A DNA stretch of 64,000 bases from Monosiga brevicollis MX1 (taxonomy: Eukaryota > Opisthokonta > Choanoflagellata > Craspedida > Salpingoecidae), in contig NW_001865057.1 of assembly GCF_000002865.3 (NCBI RefSeq), forward strand, positions 31,342-95,341, written 5' to 3'. Of this stretch, positions 56,864 through 64,000 are shown piece by piece. The first letter of the stretch is position 1; each line of letters opens with the position of its first letter. The position numbers and the translations under genes are program-made. The notes under the pieces are model-generated. The model did no database searches. It saw only the letters and a list, made by a program, of their open reading frames with translations, and was not told the DNA's origin.

Positions 56864-59800
56864 ATGGCTGAGGCCAGTACCACCGTCGTCGATGTTGACG
56901 ACTGGCTCTCCAGCGCTGGCAGCCACCATCCCACAACGTCCACCTCCCAGCCCAATGAGGCAAAGCAGATTGATGCTCAGGATGCTGATGCCGACGCGCC
57001 GACCGCCCCACCTCAAGCTGTCCCATATCTGACCCTGTTCCGATACACGACATTTGGCGAGCGATGCCTGCTTGTCTTGGCCGCCGTTATGGCCTTGGTC
57101 CGTATGGCATATGTGTGCCGCCGCATACGTTGGCTGTGGTGGCAATGCGGACAAGGCCTCACCTTGAAACAACTTGTCGTCGCATAGGCACAAGGAGCTG
57201 GCTGGCCCCTCTGGGCAGTGTGGTTTGGGGAAGCGCTGGGCGAATTTGACCCCGACGGTGAGGGCCTCTGGCGACTGTTGACCTGTTCCACTCCTCAAGA
57301 CATCCACTCGCTCAGTTAGCCTCACGCTATTGGCATCCGGCAAATCTCGTAGATCTGGCTTCTGTGGTCGATAATGTCATTGACCTGTCCCTCTTTTTCC
57401 TGTACTCGGGTCTTGGCGTTGCGGCCGTGGCCATGATCCACACTTACATCTTCTCACGAATCGGGAGCCACCATGTCAATCGCATTCGCACCGAGTATCT
57501 GCGAGCTCTGCTCCGCCAAGAGATGGGCTGGCACGACGCGCACCCGGCCGCCAGTCTCAACGTGGCCTTTAATAATGGCATGCCCCTCATCGAAGAGGCC
57601 ATGGTTCTCAAGGTGTGTAGATGCTCCTTCCTGGACGCCCCACACCCCCCGTCTTCTCCGTCTCAACGGTGTCTCTCAAAATCCTGCACGATGCACGCAT
57701 ACTAACCCTTTTTGTTGCATATCTCAGGTTGGAGATACAATCTGCCAGATATCTCAAGGCTTTTGGGGCATCGGGTTTGCCTTTGCCTACTCCTGGAAGC
57801 TGACCTTGGTCTTTATTGCCTTTAGTCCAGTCCTTCTAGCTGCCATGGGTGAGTGTGCCTCGGTCCTTTGTTAGCCCTTTGACAACACCGCTTTGCTTGC
57901 TGATAACGTTGGGTTGCTAGGCATCTTTGCCACCCAGTTGCAGAATCTCGAGGCCACCCAACGCGCCGTGTACCAGAAAGCAGGCATCGTGGCAGACGAG
58001 GCAAGCTCAGCTTCAGCGAGCCCCGAATGCCCGATCATACCAGATCTACCTGTCAAGCTCTCACAGCCCTGGTTATAGATACTCTCCTTGATTCGCACCG
58101 TGATGACATTTGGAACATATCAACGCGAAGAGGAGCGCTACAACTTGGAAATCAAGCAAGCCTTGGCGCGGGGTATGTGAACGCATTGTGGACGATGTCA
58201 TGGTCTGCGTGCGCCCGCATCTCATGCATGTCGGTCTTGTCGGGCGTTGTGGCGCCAGGCAAGCGCATTGGCATTCAATTGGGCTTCGCCATGGGCCTGC
58301 CAGACGGTGCCATCTTCACAATGTAAGGAAGTCGCTTCGACATGGCCACCGTGCGTGTGTAGTAAGCGCTCGATGTCATCCCACGTTGTACAGGTTTGCC
58401 ATTGCCTTTGGTTACGGGGCCCACTTGGCGCGTGAGGGCGATATCGAGGGTCAAGACATCATCACCGTGCTCTTCACCACCATGGTAAGCCCAACTGCCG
58501 CGTTCCTGCCCGAGTCGTTGGTTAGGGGAATGGTTGGAATTGCCCTTGACGAACCTCTGGCAATTCAATGCGCCACTCCCCACATGCTCGCTGCCGAACA
58601 CATGCTCGCTGCCGAACCAACACCAGATGGGATTGCTGGGCTGGGGACAAGCCATCAGCCACTTGCAGCGCCTGGTTCTGGGCAAGGTGGCTGCCTTTCC
58701 GCTATTTGAAACCATTGACCGTGAGCCGGAGATCGATGGGCTGTCAAGCCAAGGCCAGTCCCCCACCGAGCTGAAGGGAAACATCGCCTTTGACAACGTG
58801 CACTTTTCGTACCCGACCGCACCCACTGAGACCGTGCTCCGCGGTAGGATGCTGACCCAAAGTCACACATACTCCCTCATAATGGCGACGTCCCGTGCCG
58901 CCAAATTCACGTGAGCGATGCCTGCTTTGTCATTGCACCAAAGGCGTCTCGTTTGCCGCGCAGCGCGGTGAAACCGTGGCCTTGGTCGGACCGAGCGGCA
59001 GTGGAAAATCAACCATCGTTAGCCTGGTCGAGCGGTAAGTCTTTTTGCCATTGAACGTGCACCTCATCGGCTTGGCCTGACCATTGTGGATGCTCGGTTC
59101 CGAATCGCAGTTTCTATGACCCCCAGGGGGGGCAAATTACCATTGACGGCATGCCTTTGAAAGATCTGAGCCTAGCCTGGCTCCGTGCCAATGTGGGGCT
59201 GGTGACGCAACGTCCCGTTTTATTTCCAGGCACCATTCGGGAGAACATTGCCCTTGGCAAGGATGGTGCCACCACGGCGGAAATCGAAGCAGCCGCCAAA
59301 TTGGCCAATGCTCACGAATTTGTGTCTCAATTCCCGCTCGGATATGATACGCCCGTTGGTGACGGCGGCGGGCAGTTGAGTGGTGGCCAGCGGCAGCGCA
59401 TCTCGATCGCTCGTGTACTCCTCTCCGATCCAAAAGTTCTGCTCCTCGACGAAAGCACATCAGCCCTGGACAACCACGCCGAAAAAGCGGTGCAAACCGC
59501 GCTTGACACGGCTAGCAAAGGCCGTACTACCTTGTACGTTCGTGCTTGGTCAATACCTCTCGAATTCATGACCCTGCCCGCCTTGGCCAGAGACTGGATC
59601 TCGCGTCTCCTGACTTTTGCTTTGCATGGCCGGCTGCTGGCGCGTTTGTGTCGCGCTTGGGTGCCATGTAGGGTAATTGCACATCGATTGTCAACGATTC
59701 GGTCTGCCAACCGCATTGTCGTCTTGCAGGCGGGCCAGGTGGTCGAATCAGGTAGTCACGCCGAGCTTGTCAAGCTCGGGGGCGTCTACGCGGGCATGGT

Positions 59801-62800
59801 GTCGCGTGGACAAGATTTGGAAGAGGCTGGTGCATCAGCCGGTGAATCCACCACCGACGATCAAGCGGTGGCATTGGACAAGAGTGAGGGTGCGTTGTGC
59901 CTGGACTTGACCCATTGTGCTTACGGTTCCTGCTGCGACAAAGCGCTTCGCAAAGCTCATGCTTGGTGGGTGTGAATCCATTGAGTACAGAAACAGGCCA
60001 TGACGAGAATAAGGGTGACGACGACAAGGCTGATGACGAGCATGGTGCCTTGCAAAAAGTCAACATTACGGGCTGGGCCTTTGCTCTCGCTCGCTCCGAC
60101 TGGGCCGTACTGCTGCTGGCTTTGCTGGGCTCTATCGCTGCCGGCGCTATGTTTCCCATCTGGGCTGTTTTGCTCGCCGAAGTCAGTGCACAAGCACGCA
60201 CTGGGCCGGCGCTCGGCCCAGCCATCCTCAACCTGAAAACTTTGTCGTGGTGGACTCATTTTTTAATATTTTTTATTTATTTTGATTCATGCGGATTATT
60301 ATTATCATCGTAGAGTATCAACGAGGTTATTGGCCGGAATCGTGTGGATGTGATTCGCGATTGGTCCTTGCTTTTTGCTGGCCTCGCCGTCCTCAACCTT
60401 CTGGTATGTCCTCTTACAGCAGAGTCCAGAATGTCAAATTGGATTGTGGTTTGTGCAGCATTACAGCCACTGTGCATCTCATGAGCAATGCAACTCACTC
60501 GCCCACACACTGACCATGGCTGTTGCAGTCACACTGGGCTCGCTGCACAGGCGTATTCTTAGCTGGCGAGCGCCTGACATATCGCGTGCGAACGCTGCTA
60601 TTCAAAGGCATTGTGCAGCAGCCTCCAGCATGGTTCGATGACCATGCCCACGCCAAGAGCAAGCTGTCGCAAGTCCTATCCGTGGATGCCGCCCGCGTGC
60701 GCAATCTCGTGGGTGACTTCAACAGCAAAATGGTGATGATCGTGGTCTGCTTGTTTGGCGGTGAGTATGCAAAGCCTGATGCATGAAACTACTTTACCAG
60801 TCGGTCAACCTCACGGGCGGGCTCGTCACGGTAGGCATTATCATGGCATTTGCATATTGCTGGCGCACGGCGGGAATGACGTTGGCTACAGTACCTTTTG
60901 TGGCCCTTGGGGGTGTCATGTATCAGCAGGTGGCTCTCGGAACCGTGGATGAAAACGATCCCGTGTATAAGGTGAGGGCATCAAACAAGTTGGCGGGCTG
61001 TTCAGGACGGGCCATGTTGCGGCTCACAGTGGATGCATGTGGCCCTTAGCCGGCCAGACAGCATGCGACGCTGGTCATTGATCACGTCCGTCTCATCGCT
61101 GCCATGGGCCGGGCGCATCACATGTTTCAAGAGTATGAAAAGGTCAGACCACTTGCTTGAAGCCACTGGTCAAGGGTGGGTCGCTTTGCCACACTTCCAA
61201 CATAATTGCTTTTTAACTTGCCACATCACCCTGGCAGACACTCGAGGGGCCGCAGCAGCAACAGCGCGTGAAAGCCATCAAGACAGCCCTGGTTGTCTTC
61301 TTTTCCTTCTTTACGCAGTTTGCTGCCTTCGCACTGGCATTCTACTATGGCAGCATTGTGGTGGACCGTGAACAATGCTCGTAGGTCATATCGTCGCCCA
61401 GCGTGGTTGTGGCTACCCGAAATCTCAACTGTACATCCTTCTTTTTGCCCAGGTTCACGGAAATGTTTACCTCGCTCATGGGTGTGCTCTTCTGTGGCAT
61501 TCAAGCTGGCTTTTACCTGTGAGTTGAACCCGCCAGAAAACCTGCAATCGTTCTGTTCAAACATATTGGAAGCTCGGCATGGGTTTGTGCGGGTTTTTGC
61601 AATTTGATAAACTTTGGCTTTGGCATCAACCTGCGTAGGGGAATGCTGCCAAACTTGGCAGAGAGCCAGGCAGCAGCTCGTAGCGTGTACAAGCTGCTGC
61701 ATGGCTTTTTCTTCAAAGAGGCCACGGCAACGCCCAAGCTACCGCTACCGCTCCAGGGGGAAATCGTTTTGCGCAACGTTTCATTTGCCTATCCGGCTCG
61801 TCCAGATGCCCGCGTCTTGGACAACGTTAGCTTGACCATTCCCAAGGGCAAGACGGTTGCGCTCGTCGGTGCCTCTGGCAGTGGTTCGTGTGACTAAGTG
61901 AACGCCTCGTCGGCCAGCACTCTTGGCCCTATTCCACGAGCAGACCCGTTTCACCCAACGTTTCTCATTCATTTTAACCTACATTTGCATTGCAGGGAAG
62001 AGTACCATCGTTGCGCTGGTCCAGGGCATGTATCCCATCTCTCAGGGCCAGGTACGTCAATGAAAGCCGGGGTTGGGCAAGTCTTGAGAGTTTTTCTCAT
62101 GGAGCCGGTCGTTGGTAGATTCTCTTGGATGGCACAGATTTAGCAACACTCGATGTGGATGTCGTGCGCAGCCAGATGGCCGTGGTGGCGCAGGAGCCAC
62201 GTTTGTTCCATGACACGCTGCGTAACAATGTTGCGGTATGAGCCTTTTGGACCAACGTGCTCTTGAGATTCTTGTCACTCCAATGCTGCATAGACATTTA
62301 CAACTTTGCACTTGTTGTTGTTCTGCTGTGTCGGTGTGCCTTCACTGACTGTTCTGCTCCGATTGGGACGCTCGACCCGATAGTACGGAGGAGGCGTAGG
62401 ACCACGGCCAGATGACAGCGCCATTGAAAAGGCTTGCGACATGGCACGTGTGAATGAATTTGTGGGCGCTCTGCCAGAGGGTCTGGATGCCGACGTGGGC
62501 GAATTTGGGGATCGCCTTTCGGGAGGCCAAAGACAAGTAAGCTGGGTCACATCACCTCGCGCCGGCATGGTGTCTTTTGGGGTATGTTTGGATCGACTGT
62601 CAAACTCACGGCTCTGGGTGCTTTTGCGGTGGGGGGGAATACCATAGCGAGTGGCCATTGCAAGGTCTTTGGTCCGCGGCGATCAAATCAAGGTGTTGCT
62701 GTTTGATGAAGCTACTAGTGCGCTGGACGTGCACAACGAGAAGCTTGTTCAGGTTTGTTGTCCTTCCGGTGTGGTTGAGTTTGTGGGCGCCGATGCAAAG

Positions 62801-63051
62801 CCGATCAACAAGCATTGACGAGAAGCTGTAGAATGCCTTGCGTCCTCTCACGCTGATCCCATGCTCAGGAGGCCATCAACAATGCCAGCCGTGACCGGAC
62901 GACCATCATTGTGGCACATCGCCTGTCCACCATCCAGGACGCAGATGTGATTGTTGTCATGGAGCACGGGCGCATCGTGGAGCAGGGATCACACCAAGAC
63001 TTGCTTCAACGACGTGGGGCCTACTATGCCCTCTATAGTCAGACCAAATGA
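56864..63051 (+). CDS. Full-length ABCB (P-glycoprotein-type) transporter
   Basis: Some 20 short exons from an ATG at 56864 encode the TM-NBD-TM-NBD order. An acidic N-terminal cytoplasmic leader ([19 protein letters not shown]) precedes the first membrane span ([14 protein letters not shown]). TMD1 includes [19 protein letters not shown] and [14 protein letters not shown], the usual coupling-helix region. NBD1 has GPSGSGKST (Walker A, about 58990), [13 protein letters not shown] (about 59380), [12 protein letters not shown] (Walker B) and an IAHRLST switch. An acidic linker ([14 protein letters not shown]) leads to TMD2 ([36 protein letters not shown]). NBD2 has GASGSG/KST split by an intron at 61885, LSGGQRQ split by an intron at 62536, [12 protein letters not shown] and [17 protein letters not shown]. 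Both sites retain Walker B Glu, so both should hydrolyse ATP. It should be an exporter of hydrophobic compounds or lipids; the substrate cannot be told. Several TMD1 junctions are approximate. Confidence 0.92.
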
Positions 63052-63389
63052 GGAAGGAAAAGCATTCTCATAAGTTGAACGACACAGTTGTTGTTGTGTT
63101 GATGGAAAACCAAATCGAATTTCTTTGCTCGTTTTTCTTTTTTCTTCACCTCTGCATTTTTTTTTTTTTTTGCTTGTGATTTTCTCTAATTTCACATTTC
63201 CTCAAGCGCTGGAAGGTCACTGAGGTTGAGACTTGTCAAGTGCCCAGGACGAGCAGGCGCGCTTCGGTCGTCGGGTCGCCGGGCGGAAGCGCAGGACTTG
63301 ATTGAGACATAGGCCTGGCTGTGGGATCTGTGCGCTTCAAAGCAAGGGAAAGAAACTTTGTTGACAGAGCGCACAACAACTCGTTGATT
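63052..63389. other. ABCB 3' flank and TOLLIP 5' flank
   Basis: The 338 bp contain T-rich DNA (TTTTTCTTTT near 63130 and a T13 run at 63157) and otherwise nothing recognised. Co-directional gene spacing is short. Confidence 0.45.
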
Positions 63390-64000
63390 ATGGCCTCGAC
63401 TGCATCGCAAGACTATGTTGCGGCAGCTAGCCATGCGCCGGGCGCGGCAGCTGAAGATGACGTTTTCCCTCACAATGAACAACACAACCTGCATCAGCAA
63501 GTGTCACAGCAAGAAGATTTGACAGCGGCTTCGCGGGTGATTTTCGGTGCTTTGCCAGATGATTTCCTGCGACTCATGGTCGAGGTTCCTGTGCGCGTTG
63601 ATGAAGTTCCACCCGCTCTGCTGGCCGATGGCCCTATGCAGGGCTTGCTTCGTGTTGATGTTCTACAGGTAAGTATGCGTGTTTTGCCTACCTTCAGCCG
63701 ATCATACCAGACGCCCAGATCAGCTTGCACCGCTCAACGACGGGGATCTCGCCAACCGGTGCACAGGCTCGCCTGGCTAAGAATTACGGTGTCATGAAGA
63801 TGGATCCATTTGTGCGCCTGATTGCTGGTCCCTACTTCAAGCGCACCCCCGTTTGCCAAAAAGGCAAGCCAGCATCATTATACCTTGCTCACCATGTTTT
63901 TATTGTTCCCAGCTGTTTGCTCACAGCCCAATGGGCACCCTTCTTCTGCTTTCCCGAATCAGGTGCCACGGAACCCCGGTGGAATCATAGCATCACGCTG
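63390..64000 (+). CDS. TOLLIP: TOLLIP-like adaptor, 5' part (runs off the right edge)
   Basis: Exons 63390-63668 (93 codons), 63767-63863 and 63963-64000. The N-terminal region is a Gln/His/Ala-rich leader, then VIFGALPDDFLRL, the counterpart of VYIGELPQDFLRI in TOLLIP (the Tom1-binding segment). The C2 domain starts GLLRVDVLQARLAKNYGVMK, counterpart of GRLNITVVQAKLAKNYGMTR, and continues MDPFVRLIAG, then QKGATEPRWNHSI, counterpart of NGAKNPRWNKVI. The remaining C2 strands and the C-terminal CUE (ubiquitin-binding) domain lie beyond the window. TOLLIP links ubiquitinated cargo and phosphoinositides to endosomal sorting, and in vertebrates tunes IL-1/TLR signalling. Intron 2 uses a GC donor (AAAAG|GCAAGC). 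The leader is longer than in human TOLLIP. Confidence 0.92.

Overview
The window is eukaryotic nuclear DNA: GC-rich, intron-rich and tightly packed, with about 20 protein-coding genes in 64 kb on both strands. Introns are mostly 60-300 bp, GT-AG, often with pyrimidine-rich or oligo(T) stretches on the sense strand. The gene set is animal-like but not animal: an adhesion-type GPCR with a GAIN/GPS region, an EGFR/insulin-receptor-like receptor tyrosine kinase, a claudin/PMP22-like tetraspan, ERK, TOLLIP, nibrin, kaptin, MRG15 and a KANSL1-like protein. Together with the short introns and compact intergenic DNA this points to a choanoflagellate, most like Monosiga brevicollis (inference; a BLAST would settle it). 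All gene models were read by eye from open frames, splice sites and phase, and by remembered family sequences; no search was run.

Layout. 58-1857 (-) KANSL1-like 5' exon, running off the left edge. 4927-7353 (+) PTEN-C2-like plus RING-H2 fusion. 7829-11153 (-) nibrin (NBN), divergent from 11701-13892 (+) an FtsJ-like RNA 2'-O-methyltransferase. 15051-21386 (+) a giant adhesion GPCR. 22384 to about 24020 (-) kaptin-like and 24072-24944 (-) an unknown gene. 25362-26092 (+) a mucin-like single-pass protein. 26602-29511 (-) BDP1 of TFIIIB. 30322-31421 (-) claudin-like tetraspan. 32705-34861 (+) ARP1/centractin. 35435-37395 (-) MRG15-like. 39567-41021 (+) ERK. 41811-42532 (+) NDUFB7. 43485-50026 (-) receptor tyrosine kinase. 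50515 to about 53371 (+) GxGYxYP-type secreted protein. 53778-56104 (-) DNA polymerase beta. 56864-63051 (+) full-length ABCB transporter. 63390 to the right edge (+) TOLLIP.

The genes do not form an operon or an obvious pathway cluster. Some are functionally related: RTK, ERK, GPCR and TOLLIP in signalling; NBN and POLB in DNA repair; KANSL1-like and MRG15-like in MYST-acetyltransferase chromatin complexes. Their interleaving looks like ordinary compact-genome packing. Intergenic DNA is distinctive: long (CT/GA)n and (CA/GT)n arrays lie in 5' flanks, and none is seen in the five 3'-to-3' convergent gaps. One 50-N assembly gap (20069-20118) falls in an intron that splits the GPS motif of the GPCR. 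No recognisable transposon, retrovirus-like element, CRISPR, rRNA or tRNA was found.
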